From: Glycine soja
Lineage: Eukaryota > Streptophyta > Magnoliopsida > Fabales > Fabaceae
Length of the DNA stretch: 64,000 nucleotides
NCBI RefSeq assembly: GCF_004193775.1
Contig: NC_041020.1
Span: forward strand, 5,599,657 to 5,663,656
Reading direction: 5' to 3'
How positions within the stretch are numbered: the stretch's first letter is position 1; the number at the start of each line of letters is the position of its first letter. Made by a program: the position numbers and the translations under genes. A model generated the notes under the pieces. That model was not told where the DNA came from. It worked only from the letters and a program-made list of their open reading frames with translations, and ran no database searches. Below, piece by piece: positions 24,675 through 37,189 of the stretch.

Positions 24675-24893
24675 TGACATAGCCTGTCCAAAAGTGGTTG
24701 CGCCACTGCATCTATAGCAACCCATTGCGCAAAGCTTTAAGCACAACAGCTCAATGCCACATGTCAGCTCCCCGTTGAATTGCACCCCTGCCTTTGGCGC
24801 AATGTAAATAAAATAGACCCTTCGGTAAATAGTTTAAAAACAGTTTCTTTTTGGTAAATATTTGAAAAAGGACCCCAAACTGGTGCTTTTGTC
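24675..24893 (-). repeat. Right terminal inverted repeat of element C
   Basis: Inverted counterpart of the left TIR, ending GGTGCTTTTGTC before the GAGAATATG duplication. Confidence 0.85.
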
Positions 24894-25094
24894 GAGAATA
24901 TGATTAAGTTATATTAGGATATAAGAGTCTATTAGGTAAAGTCTTAGAGTAAAAGTAAAAAAGTTAAACATTAAATAAATGATAAGTGAGAAAAAAATTT
25001 ACAAATTTAAATTTTAAATTAAAATATAATATAAGGTCTCTTATACAATTAGTCGTAATTTATTAGTGTAAATCTCCGGGATAGTATTGAGTCT

Positions 25095-25570
25095 GAGTAG
25101 ACCGTGGCCAACTCCTCAAGTTGGCTGCAAGAGCTTTAAAAACAAAAAATATTTTTCTGGAATTTTTTCAAACGTAATCCAAGTGATGCATTTGTTGGGC
25201 AAATTTCCCCAGATGGGGCACTTTTATAAACTATTTCCCCAGATGGGGTCCTTTTTAAAATTTTTCCAGGAGGGGGCTGTTTTTTACGTGTTTTGCATGC
25301 ATGCACCACGCAAACCGCCAGTGGAACTGGTGACTAGCGAGTTTGCTCTCCATGAAAGAATCACAAGTCGCAATGGCGATACTGCCATGCATAGGGAACC
25401 GCCAGTTTGACTGGCGAGTTCCACTAGGTAGGCTCAGGAGGTTTAGCTTTGCAGGAGTCAGGCCATGCAGGTGTGCAGGGTTCAGTGGTCAGCAGTGCAT
25501 GAGGGAACCGCCAATACGGATGGCGATTTGCATTTTGTGGGAATTGCCAGCGTGGCTGGAGAGTTGCTTT
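25095..25570 (+). repeat. Left terminal inverted repeat region of element D
   Basis: It contains paired blocks matching the reverse complement of 35290-35637. It is also internally repetitive, with GGGAACCGCCA followed by a TGGCGA-type motif at least twice. Confidence 0.7.
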
Positions 25571-25745
25571 AATTGAAAAATCTTGCATTATAAAAGAAGA
25601 AGCTCCATGACGGACTCCACAGTTGCGTTCCTTGCATTGCTTTCTTCTTCTTCTTCATAAGTTCCTCCACTACATTGCGGTGTTCTTATTTTGTTCCTGC
25701 TTTTTCTTTTTGGTAAGTATTTTTTAATGGTAAATATTTGTTGTG

Positions 25746-25748
<3 letters not shown>

Positions 25749-25805
<57 letters not shown>
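25749..25805. repeat. (AT)n microsatellite
   Basis: About 28 AT units lie inside element D, upstream of its PMD gene. Confidence 0.95.
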
Positions 25806-25808
<3 letters not shown>

Positions 25809-26479
25809 AACTTAATTGTAGTTGATATATGAAAATTATTTACATTAGGTTTGTTTATGTTTGTAGGACAGTGTTTTGTTCTTCCTATTACGTGGTTTCT
25901 CTGTTGGTAAGTGTTTCTTAACTTGGTAACTTTAGTTGATATGTTAATATTATTTAAGTTAGGTTTTTTAAATTGTATGTTATTAGTTGTGTTATATATA
26001 TATGTTAGGTTAGTTTTAGTTAATTTGATAATATTATTTTTTAAAAATTTTGTAAATTAGTGTGGTATTAATTATTTTATATATCATATGCTACGTTTGT
26101 TGATGTTAGGTGGAACTTTTAAATTTTAAGTAACGTTGAAATATTAATATTATTTGTGCTATATGTATATGTTACAAATTTGAGTTGGTATATTATTATT
26201 TGTACGTTAGTTGTAGTTGATTTATTAATATGATTTTGTTAAGATTTTTTAAATTTGTATGTTATTATTTGTGATAAAATTATTTGCACATTAATTTTAG
26301 TTGTTATGTTATTATTATTTGGTTTAGATTTATTAGGTTTGTATGATATTATTTGTATTATGTATATGATATTTTAGGTTTAGTTAGAATGTGAATATTA
26401 TTTAGTTTACTTATTTATAGTTTTTATTGAAATATATGATACTTTATTAATTTTATATTTATACATTGTTTAAATTTTT

Positions 26480-27480
26480 TATTCCATAGTAATTTTTTGA
26501 TTTATTACCATTTTCTTGTGTATAATATATGTTATTTAATTTAAATTTTAATAATTGGAAAAAAAATATGGTCATTTATTTAAATTTATGTAGGTATTTT
26601 AATATTTAATTTTGTTATTTATAGAGTATTTTAGTTAGTAAATTAAGTTTTGTTGTGTTAAATTTATGTATGTGTTTTATTTTATAATTTTGTTATGTAC
26701 GTATTTTAATTTGGTCATTTATTTAAATTTATGTTGGTATGTTTATTTTTAATTTTGTTATTTGTAGAGTATTTTAAGTTTTTTTGTGTTAAATTATTGT
26801 ACATGTTTAAATTTTTAATTTTGTTATGTATTTTAATTTGGTCATTTATTTAAATTTGTGTAGGTATTTTAATTTTAATTTTTGTTATTTGTAGAGTATT
26901 TTAGGTAATATTTTAATTTTTTTTGTGTTAAATTTATGTACGTGTTTAAATTTTTAATTTTGTGTTATGTATTTTAATTTGGTCATTTATTTAAATTTAT
27001 GTAGCTATTTAATTTTTAATTTTTTTATTTGTAGAGTATTTTAGGTAGTATTTTAAGTTTTTTGTATTAAATTTATATACGTGTTTAAATTTTTAATTTT
27101 GTTATGTATTTTAATTGTCGTTTATTTAAATTTGTGTAGGTATATAATTTTTAATTTTGTTATTTGTAGAGTATTTTAGGTAGTATTTTAAGTTTTGTTG
27201 TGTTAAATTTATGTACGTGTTTAAATTTTTAATTTTGTGTTATGTATTTTAGTTTTGTCATTTATTTAAATTTATGTAGGTATTTAATTTTTAATTTTGT
27301 TATTTGTAGAGTATTTTAGGTAGTATTTTAAGTTTTTGTGTGTTAAATTTATGTACATGTTTAAATTTTTAATTTTGTTATGTATTTTAATTTGGTCATT
27401 TATTTAAATTTTTGTAGGTATTTAATTTTTAATTTTGTTATTTGTAGAGTATTTTAGGGCATTTATTTAAATTTGTGTAT
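26480..27480. repeat. AT-rich minisatellite, period about 137 bp, 7 copies
   Basis: The phrase AGAGTATTTTA recurs near 26624, 26766, 26893, 27033, 27168, 27308 and 27446, spacings of 127 to 142 bases. Between them the units share TTAAATTTATGTACGTG and TTTTAATTTGGTCATTTA phrases. It sits directly upstream of the PMD coding start, in what should be the leader or an intron of that gene. Confidence 0.85.
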
Positions 27481-27652
27481 GTATTGTTATTTTTAATTTT
27501 GTTACTTGTTCAAATTGATGTATTTTGTTATTTATTCAGATTTTAATTATGTGGTATGCATATTTAATTGATTTTTTGTATGTGTAGTTAATTTTTTTAA
27601 TGTAAAATTTTTGTTGTCAATTTTTTGTATTATATTTTATTTTACAATATCA

Positions 27653-29911
27653 ATGGCATCTTCGTCGTCATGTTCATCTAGTATACAAATTAAGTCTGGT
27701 CCAATAGATGGAGACGTTTTATGGATGCAAGCATGTTTCAGAACATGTTTGGAATGGAGAACTAGACAGAAATTTACACATCAGACGAGCTGTCCCCATC
27801 TATCAAGGACAAGAAGAAATACCAGAGGAAATTATTCCTCTGCTTCGACAATCTGGATTTTATTGGATAATGACGATGGGGTACCTAAAAATAAATTCGT
27901 CATTAATTACAGCCTTGATTGAAAGATGGAAGCCTGAAACACATACGTTTCACATGAGATGTGAAGAGTGTACGATTATTCTTCAAGACGTCTCTGTATT
28001 ATTAGGTCTGCGTGTTGATGGGGCACCATTAATTGATCAGACTAATCTTGATTGGGCTGAATTGTGTGAAGAATTGTTGGGAGTCAGACCACAGGAAGGT
28101 GAACTTCAAGGCAGTGTGGTCAAATTAAGTTGGCTAGCTCACCATTTTTCACAAATAAATATCCATGATGGTAACGTAGAACAACTACAAAGGTTTACCC
28201 GTGCATGGATCCTCAGATTCATAGGAGGTGTTCTTTTTGTTGACAAAAGCAGCAGTAAAGTTTCCCTAAGGTACCTCCAATTTTTACGTGACTTTGAACA
28301 ATGCAGCATGTATGCATGGGGACCTGCCGTGCTTGCTTATTTATATAGAGAGATGTGCAGCGCCACCGATTACAAAATTAAATCAATCGGAGATATGTGC
28401 ATCTTAATTCAAATGTGGGCATAGGAACGGTGCACGACTTTGCCTCCAAAGAGGACTCTTCCTGTAATAGAAAATAAACCACTCGGACATAGGTTAGTTG
28501 TTTTAAAAATAAGATTTCATTTGAAAATAATCAATAATGTAATGCGTCGCCACTAATTATTTTATATTTTTTTTGTAGGTGGCTGCAACGTGGAAACCAG
28601 CATATTGGCAATGATGATCTCATAGTTTTTCGTCGCAGATTGGATATCATGAAATGACATGAGGTAAGAAGATCGTTATATATTCGTTAAATAATAAATA
28701 AAATGTCATGTTTAACTCAAAATTAACAACTGTGTAATTGTATACAGTTTCTGTGGGAGCCTTACACAACAACTGTTATGTCGGCGTTGCCTCCCATTTG
28801 TTTGGTTGGTAGTGTAGCGTGGTGTGCAGTGGTGCCACTCATTTGTTTCCATGTTGTAGAGTGGCACCAACCCGATAGAGTGTTGTGACAATTTGGAATG
28901 CAACAACCTATTCCGGAGTCTCCTTCGCAACCACTGAATATCCATGGGCTAACCCTGAAAGGCAAACAAGATGAAAATTGGTTCCAACTGTTGGCCCCAA
29001 TGATCAGTGAGTAGAACAATCGAGCTGAGTTTAGGGTCGACGTTTATCCTCGACAGGAGGGCCTATTGATTTTTAACTCCGATTACATGGTCTGGTATAG
29101 GCGAAAAACAAAGATGTTTGTCGACCCAAACAATGCAAACACAGCTACATTGGTATTTATTTCTTTTTAAATATTTAACTTCAATTTATTATTTAAAGCA
29201 TCGACATTAATTTGTTGACCCTAATAATTGCAGGGTGAAGTTGCGGAGACATTGCAGTATATGATGTCACCATAAGGGAGGAACACATGGACAGTTGATG
29301 ATCTCGTGCCTTATGTGGAGAAGAAAACGATTTTATCCGAAGAGCAAGAGAGGATCACTGAGCCTGTGGCATATGGTCCAGCATCAGAGCGTCGATTTCC
29401 CCCACAACAGTTTCACATGCTTCAGTCAAGTGTTGAAACTCGAGGTTTTGACAGACGAAGGGAGGTTGTTGAAGCGGAAGATTTTTCCTAACAAATAGAG
29501 CAGCGTGGCCATGGAATGTATTACACACCACCAACATTTTCTCAGTATCCTTCGCAGATGTATCAATATCCTTTCGAAGGTCATGACACTGATATGTCTG
29601 CAAGCGAACATTCGTTTGGTGGTGTTGCGGAAACACATTCTCATTTTTCATGGTCGACCATGACCCCTTCGCAGCAACATGATGCCCCAATGGAAACACC
29701 TAATGCCCCATTAGCTCCACAATGGAATGTACCCGGAGCAATACTTGATAAGGGTGACTTATTAGGTGTTGATTTGCGTTACGAGTTTTATGATGAGGCT
29801 GAGCAAGAAGGGCGGAGACAGCGCGCAAGAAGAAATCCTAATCGTGAAGCCAAAAGGTGGGATCGACCATGTGGCACATCCTCACGCCATCACCGACACA
29901 ATAATGAATGA
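27653..29911 (+). pseudogene. Plant mobile domain (PMD) gene, degenerate, in element D
   Basis: The ATG at 27653 opens MASSSSCSSSIQIKSG and DGDVLWMQ. A one-base shift near 27728 then moves the reading to the frame with HVSEHVWNGELDRNL, RRAVPIYQGQEEIPEEIIPLL, ECTIILQDVSVLLGLRVDG, ARAWILRFIGGVLFVDKS-like and YLYREMCSATDYKI. That frame is open from 27708 to 28424 and ends in a TAG after QMWA. Exons with HVVEWHQPDRVL and NIHGLTLKGK follow after introns near 28492-28579 and 28663-28746, and each contains stops. The last exon (about 29234-29911) ends in a basic EAKRWDRPCGTSSRHH tail. It is better preserved than the copy in element C but still broken. Confidence 0.85.
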
Positions 29912-30214
29912 TTTTAATGTCTCTGCTTAAAGTTGTTGTTGTATGTTTGTAATTTGAATTTGACACTTAATTTATGGTATCTAATTTATTAAGCCTTACT
30001 TATGGATACATTTTATGTCGCGCATCAAACTAAAATAATAAATAAAGTTTTAAAAGAAAACTAAAGTAGACAAATGAAAATAAGTAATGGTACTAACTAA
30101 CGACGAACACCAATTTCAACTTCTAAATGTAATTTTATTTCATTTCATGCATCAGTCTGGACTTTTTCCACCAACCTATTTGCTCAAATTATAAGGTTCA
30201 TCATCAGAAGTTGC

Positions 30215-31690
30215 ATAGATTTGAAGTTTTAGGGTTAGGGTTTGAGGTTGACAGTTAGGTTTTGGGTTAATGTTATGGTTTAGGTTTAGGGTTTATGTTG
30301 AGGTTTTAGGGTTAGGGTTAGGTTTAGGGTTGGGGTTAGTGTTACTGTATCTGGTTTAGGGATTAGGGTTACATGTTATGGTTTAGGGTTTTAGGTGTAG
30401 GGTGTAAAATTCATGTTTTAAGGGTTAGGGTTTACATGTTAGGGTTAAGGGTGTATGGTTTAGGGTTTACTTTGAGGGTTTAGGGTTAGTGTAAGGGTTA
30501 GGGTTAGAGGTTCTAGTTTAGGGTTAGGGTTTATGGTTTCTAGTTTAGGGTTTATGGTGTATTGTTTAAGGTTTACTTTTTGGGTTTAGGGTTAGGGTTT
30601 AGGGTTTCAAGATTAGGGTTTATGGTTTTATGGTATTATGGTTAGGGTTAGGGGTTCTAGTTTATGGTTTAAGGTTTTAGGGTTTAGGGTTAAGGATTCT
30701 AGTTTAGGGTTTAGGGTTTTAGGTGTTAGGGTTAGGGGTTCTTGTTTAGGGTTTAGGGTTTTAGGGCTTTAGGTGTTAGTGTGTAGGGTGTATGTTTTAG
30801 GGTTTACTTTGAGGGTTCAGGGTTAGCGTTAGTGTTAGGGTTTAGGGTTTTAGTTGTTAGGGTTAGGGGTTCTAGTTTAGGGTTTAGGGTTTAGGGTTTA
30901 TGGTGTATGGTTTAGGGTTTACTTTGAGGGTTTAGGGTTAGTGTTAGGGTTAGGGTGTATGGTTTCTAGTTTATGGTTTTAGGGTATTAGGGTTAGGGTT
31001 AGGGTTAGGGTTAGGGTTAGGGGTTCTTGTTTAGGGTTTTTGGGTTTAGGTGTTAGGGTTAGGGGTTCTAGTTTAGGGTTTATGGTTAGTATTAGGGTTA
31101 GGGTTAGGGTGTAGGGTTTCTAGTTTAAGGTTTTAGGGTATTAGGGTTAGGGTGAAGGGTTCTAGTTTAGGGTTTTAGGGTTTTATGTGTTAGGCTTTTA
31201 GGGTTTAGGTCTTAGGGTTAGGGTTTCTAGTTTGGGGTTTATCATTTTAGGATTTTAGGTGTTAGGGTTAGGGGTTCTAGTTTTGGGTTTAGGATTTTAG
31301 GTGTTAGGGTTTACTTTAAGGTTTTAGGGTTTGGGTTTAGGGTGTCTAGTTTAGGGTTGTATGGTTTTAGGTGTTAGGGTTTGGGTTTAGGGTGTCTAGT
31401 TTAGGGTTGTATGGTTTTAGGTGTTAGGGTTTGGGGTGTATGGTTTACTTTGAGGGTTTAGGGTTGGGGTTAGGGTTTATGGTTTCTAGTTTATGGTTAG
31501 GGTTTAGGGTTTTAGTTGTAGGGTTTAGGATTCGTGGTTTAGGGTTTTTGTGTTTAGGGTTTACATTTTGGGGGTTAGGGTGAATGATTTTGGGATTATG
31601 GTTTAGAGTTGAGGGTTTAGGGTTTAGGGTTTACGGGTTAGGGTTTGATGTTTGAGGTGTAGGGGTTAGGGTTGATAGGTAAGGGATTAA
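30215..31690. repeat. Degenerate telomere-type (TTTAGGG)n array
   Basis: About 1.5 kb is dominated by GGGTTTA and GGGTTAG heptamers and hexamers on the plus strand. Higher-order phrases such as GGGGTTCTAGTTTAGGG recur many times. It lies between the 3' ends of the PMD and transposase genes of element D; the same interval in element C is only about 130 bp. It is an interstitial telomere-like repeat, not a chromosome end. Confidence 0.92.
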
Positions 31691-31850
31691 GAGAGTGTTA
31701 CATTCCAAAATAAGTAATGTTAAACATATAACTAAACTACACAAACCAAAATATGTAATGTTTCTAACACACGCATTCATTGAAGACCACAAAGTAAATA
31801 CATTGAACACAACTTAAACCAATACGCGTCTGTCATCTAACATACATAAA

Positions 31851-34311
31851 TCAATTAAATGAATTACTCCCACGGTTAGACTGCATTGGACATCGACGCC
31901 TATTGTGCCCTTCTGCTCCGCACCTACTACTTTTTTTTCGGTGGTCAGATGGTTCGAGCCAATCCATCTCATTCCGTATCCTTGTTGATTTTGGCCGACC
32001 TTTCACACGAATTGTAGTTGGGTCAAGGATAAGTGTCCATGCATCATCAGAAGGAGGAATTGCCGCTTCATTCCCAAGAGGCCACCACTGTGCGGAGTAT
32101 GCTTTTAAGATGTGCTCATTTGTGTAAACAACATCTATATATTGGTAGTAGTTCATGCTCACGTAACCACAAGCTGCAATAATGTGTGAACATGGATAGT
32201 GAAGCGAAGAATACCTTCCGCATTAACAATGATGACCATTCAAGTTAACTGCCCACTTTTGTCCGCCACGTTGCGTTGTAGGGTTGAAGCTCTCCTCTAC
32301 TTCAAACCTTGTGGAGTGGATATCATACACGCGAACGATGTGCGAACAAGCTTGTTCTTGATTTTTTCTAAGATCTTTAACAAGCTTTGAACAATATACT
32401 TGTCCTTCATTTAATTGTCTTTGGGCTTGGCGGGCACGATCAACAAAGTACTTTCGACACCTACTGTATGTTGATTTGACCAACGCTGTTATGGATATGT
32501 TGCGACAATCCTTGAAAACCTTATTTATACATTCTGAGAGGTTGGTTGTCATGTGGCCATATCGACGTCCTTCTCTATCATAAGTTATCGTCCATTTTTC
32601 CTTTGAAATGTGATCAATCCATGTTTTTATGGCTGGACTCAGTTGACGAAATTTTTCTAAATTTTGATAAAAAAACATGCTTGCAAGGAGTGTAGACTGC
32701 ATAAAATTAGTTATGAACAACAATTTTAAGTATACATGAAACTTAAATTAATGTGACAATCAAATATGAAATCTTACCCAATTTCTTCAACATTTCTTTT
32801 TGTTTGGCATTATTGAATTTCCGATTGAAGTTGCTTGCTATGTGTCGCACGCAGTAGACATGATAACTGTGGGGAGGTTGCCAACCAAGTGCTTCGTTAG
32901 CCACAGCGGACTTTATACTCGCGTGTCGATCAGATATCAGACATATACCATTTTTATCTGTGACGTGTTCACGCAAGTTTGCCAAAAACCATGACCACGC
33001 TGTGTGTTAGCCACGACGACAGTTTCGCATATGACTCTTCCCAATCTCCATATTCTATTGCAATGGCTTTTTGTTTCGCCAACCAAGTTTTTTTGTACGA
33101 CACCTTGTACGCAAATTCACTGTTAATCCTCTCTTGAATCAAAGAAACTTTTATTGATGAATCTTCTCTGATCATGTCTGTCAATAGAATGACAATTAGC
33201 GCTAAATAATAACATAATATGAACATAAAATACGTACCTACTACACAAGTGGCAATTAAATTTGAATCAAGCTTCTCGTGATCTTGGGTCATGGTCATAT
33301 TGAGACATGTGTGTGGTCCACTCCATTGAGTGACTTTCCATGAATCAGTTTTTTTAGATAAAATTGCCCTCATATAGAAAGGGCAAGGACAATCTGCATT
33401 TTTATTCAAGCAACAAATGACATACTTGTTCCATTTGCTTTCAACCACTTTGAAACTTTGATGCACCTTCATAACATATTGTTTGACTGCATTCTTGATT
33501 GCATCTTTACTATCAAAATCCATGCCAACATATAATTCTTGGCCAACATTAAAACTAGATGGCATCTCCAAACCACAAATGTCCTCCTCATCAGGATGAC
33601 TCCAGCTGATATTATTATAATGCAAAGCATCATTCCAAAATGGATTTTCAATTCCTTGTACACCTAATAGTCCAAATAAAATAATTCAAATTAAATATAA
33701 TTGCGTCAAATAATAAATGCATTCACCTATTTTTTTGAGGAAATTATACCTTCTGCTGGGTGAACAATTCTTACAGGTTGAATCATGTCGGTGATTTCAT
33801 TGTCTATATCAGATATACCGTCAATACTATCATCTTCGTCTACAGACTCTTCCACGTATGAGTTAGACACAAGATAATCATCATCATCATCACCATGTGA
33901 ATTGCTCACATTTCTTGGTGGTTGCGCCTTATGATTAGATAAATTATTTCCACATGATGTAAGTGAATTTGCAGAATGAAACATAGAACCACCAGCCACA
34001 TCCTTTTCTATGTACAACTCCAGAACTGACATTTGATCTTGTTGTTGAAAACTTTCGAGCATGGTTTCAACATCTTCGTCATCACAAATTTGTAACGCAA
34101 CATATTTTCCAGACACTAAAAATCTACAACTTATAGCACAAATAATTTCATTATTTTCTAACTTTACCTTATCTCCAATTTTTTTCTTCAAAGCATTGAA
34201 ACTAATTCCACGTTTAATCTGAATCTCTTTTTTACTGCCTTCAAATACTACATCATCATTATCTTCATATACCCTTCCATTGAAATATAATACTGTTATA
34301 ACCGAATTCAT
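31851..34311 (-). pseudogene. MuDR-type transposase with catalytic-domain deletion, in element D
   Basis: The minus-strand start at 34311 (MNSVITVLYFNGRVY) leads into a PB1-like domain (IQIKRGISFNALKKKI, CDDEDVETMLESF) and an acidic linker. The exon from about 33650 carries a MuDR N-terminal region (FNVGQELYVGMDFDSK, QYVMKVHQSFKVVESKW, CPCPFYMRAI). After KLSSWL near 33010 the frame jumps straight into LREHVTDKNGICLISDRHAS, so the segment equivalent to 22640-22925 of element C is missing. That removes roughly 115 residues including most of the DDE catalytic region. Downstream SPAIKTWIDHISKEKW and a CGAEGHNRRRCP knuckle remain. Even without the deletion it needs frame repairs near 32230. Confidence 0.85.
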
Positions 34312-36227
34312 GATGTACCTTCAAAAATAATATTTTAAATAATTAATCATAACAAATTCAAAATAATAAAATGAAATCACAAAAAGTCCCTTTACTGGAA
34401 CTTGACATTATAATTTTATTCTATACAAAAAATATTAACTTTAAATAAATATAATGGTAGACACTTAAAAAATATAAACGATTCCAACGAACTAATTTTA
34501 AAGGCAAAATAAACCATAACCAAAGTTAGTATTATAAATAATTAATGTTAACAATAATAACTTCTAAATAAATAAACATAATTACAAAATTACTACAAAT
34601 ACATTAAAATAAAAATGATGCCATAAACTTAAAAGTATAAATTTAAAAACGCTGAACTAAACAACACTTTAAAAGTACACATATTAATTACATACTACAC
34701 ATTTCATATTAAAATTTAAAATACCATTGAAGTTCAACGCTCATAAATTTTTACCACATACCTACAAATCATTAACATCAACCTAATGTAATTAAAAAAA
34801 ATATTACTACAACCTCATATCAAAAAAAATTCCACACTCAAAATACTTCAAATAAATATGATGGTACAAAAAATTTTAGTTTTAAAAACTTTTAAAAGTA
34901 CACACTTGATCAATTTTTAACACACTAACAAAGCATCAATACCAACCTAATCTAATTAAAAATATAATAAAAACTTGAAATTCAAAATAAAATTCTCGGA
35001 CTCAAAATATTTTCTTCAAATAAAGATGATGGTACAAATTTCTTTTATTTTAAACACACACCAGCAACCATATGAAATATAAAGCTAATTTAATTAAAAA
35101 AACTATTCAAAACTTCACATTCGAAAAAAATTACTTGACTGAAAATATTGATGCTACAAATTATTTGACTACAAATTAAACCCGAACCACCAAATTTGGA
35201 AAGCTTATGGCAGAATAAATGTAAACGTGAGAAGGAGGAAATTTTGAGTTGAGAGTTTTTGAAAAACTGCAACACACACTGAAACTGCAACATAAGTAGG
35301 AGTATATATACACACTAAATCGCCAATGGTGGTGGCACCTCCCACGCCTAACTCGCCAATACCATTGGCAACTCCAGTTTAGGCTAACTCGCCCATAGGA
35401 GTGGTGATTTCCCTGTCCCACGCCTGCCATACCTGCAAAAGCTGAAAACATCCCTGCAAAGCTGAAACCACTATTCCCTACAAAGCTGAAACCCCTACCT
35501 AGTGAAACTCGCCAATTTGACCGGCGGTTCCCTATGCATGCCAATATCACCATTGCCACTGGGGAAATAGTTTATAAAAGTACCCCAAATGGGGAAATTT
35601 CCCCATTTGTTGACTCGGGGATGGCCTAGTCTACTTCTCAGGTTTCCTAGTTCCGAGTCCCAGTGGACACTCAAAAAGACATCTTCACAATGGTCTTTTT
35701 AGTTTCAGACGCATTTAATATTTTTGCACCTTTTTGATAAAGACGCAATGATTGCGACCTTTGGTTTCTGAAACGCTCTCAGGATGATTAAATGTCGTGC
35801 CTCCCTAGCTGTTGATAGAAAACGATGAGAGACTTCCTTATCCGTTCTCATTATTTAACTTGTGTTTACATTAATACTATTTAATATAATATAGATAATC
35901 AAAATTAATTTTAATATTAAATAATAACAAGCTACTTATTATATAATTTTAAAAATTAAATTTTAATTTTTATAATTTTGATATTAAGTAGTAACACTCA
36001 ATATTATGTTATTAAGGATAAAAATTAAAATAAGTTATAATTTAATTTATAACATGCTACTTATTTTTAATTTAATTTTATTCAAATTATAAATACTAGA
36101 TGTTGTAAACTTATAACAATAATAATAATATATTTATTTTAATAACAAGCTACTATTATTTTTTCTCTTTTCAATAGTTAGTTTTCAAATGAAAATATAT
36201 TTGAATTTTATTTTATTAAACTCTTAA

Positions 36228-36328
<101 letters not shown>

Positions 36329-36530
36329 AACATTAAATATTATATTACTATTTATATAAACACAATATAATAATGACAAATCTCATTCATTGATGATATG
36401 ATTTTAATTTTTACAATATTAAGTATTTAAAAATTATTAATTATAAACCCACCAAATTGAAGTATATTCTACATAGAATTCACAATATAAAAAATGAATA
36501 CTCAAATTTAAATAACTGTAAATTTACATT

Positions 36531-36532
<2 letters not shown>

Positions 36533-36588
<56 letters not shown>
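36533..36588. repeat. (AT)n microsatellite
   Basis: About 28 AT units are read directly. Confidence 0.95.
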
Positions 36589-36592
<4 letters not shown>

Positions 36593-37189
36593 TTATACAT
36601 TTCATATTAATATTACTATTGTTACATAAGCAAGAATAAATAAAAATAAATTTTAATAAACGTAATATTTTTTGAACATTTTCTCAATGAAAATATAACT
36701 AATTATCTTCCTCAGTTTTAATATAATTATATATAATATATTACTAAATAAGTTAATTAATTTTATAAATGTACATATTTTTTTTATTAATACTAAAGAG
36801 TTTAGTAATTCTAAATTGAAAATAAAAACATTATAGAACTGATAAGTATATTGATTCTCATAACTTTGTATTGCAAGAATGATTCCAAGAGTTAAAAGCA
36901 GAAACCCAAGTCCTACCAAACCCGTCCAACTAAAACCTCTTCAACTTGAACTAACCACAAGATAACCCAAACACTTCAAAACACCATCAACTTACTGACA
37001 TGTGTCCCCCCTGGAATTTCCCCCCACTCACGTTACTTACAAACAAACTCACACCCTCAATTTCCCTCATCTTCTCTTCATCAAAAATAAATCATCCCAT
37101 TGCAAAGCACTCCAACTTCAAACTTCCATTACCTGAACCACAAACAAAACATATGACTAGAAAACAGGGCACCACAACTATGTTTCCAC

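Larger units (their letters stand above)
18148..24893. mobile_element. Mutator-like element (MULE) with PMD and MuDR-type genes (element C)
   Basis: The termini are inverted. The left end reads GACAAAAGCACTGGTTTGGG and the right end is its near complement, with similarity over about 220 bases. The element is flanked by a perfect 9-bp duplication GAGAATATG (18139-18147 and 24894-24902), the size expected for Mutator-type insertion. It measures 6746 bp. Two gene remnants converge: a plant mobile domain gene on plus and a MuDR-type transposase on minus, with about 130 bp between their ends. Both carry stops, so this copy is not autonomous. Confidence 0.9.
25095..35637. mobile_element. Second, larger MULE with PMD and MuDR-type genes (element D)
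   Basis: Inverted ends share blocks such as ACTTTTATAAACTATTTCCCCA, GCATAGGGAACCGCC and AAATTTCCCCA over about 250-400 bases, with an outer GAGTAGAC versus GAAGTAGAC border. The layout copies element C: PMD gene on plus, transposase on minus, converging. It is about 10.5 kb because of a long AT-rich minisatellite upstream of PMD and a telomere-like array between the genes. No target duplication could be matched, so the outer borders are approximate within tens of bases. Confidence 0.8.

Noticed and set aside
25087..25576. Plus-strand frames of 107 and 77 codons as genes
   Set aside because: They fall wholly in the terminal inverted repeat of element D.
30215..31690. Possible true chromosome end
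   Set aside because: The array is degenerate, internal to a MULE with genes on both sides, and followed by more than 30 kb of ordinary DNA.
25086..35646. A 9-bp target duplication for element D
   Set aside because: ATTGAGTCT on the left and TCAGGTTTC on the right do not match, so no duplication is claimed.
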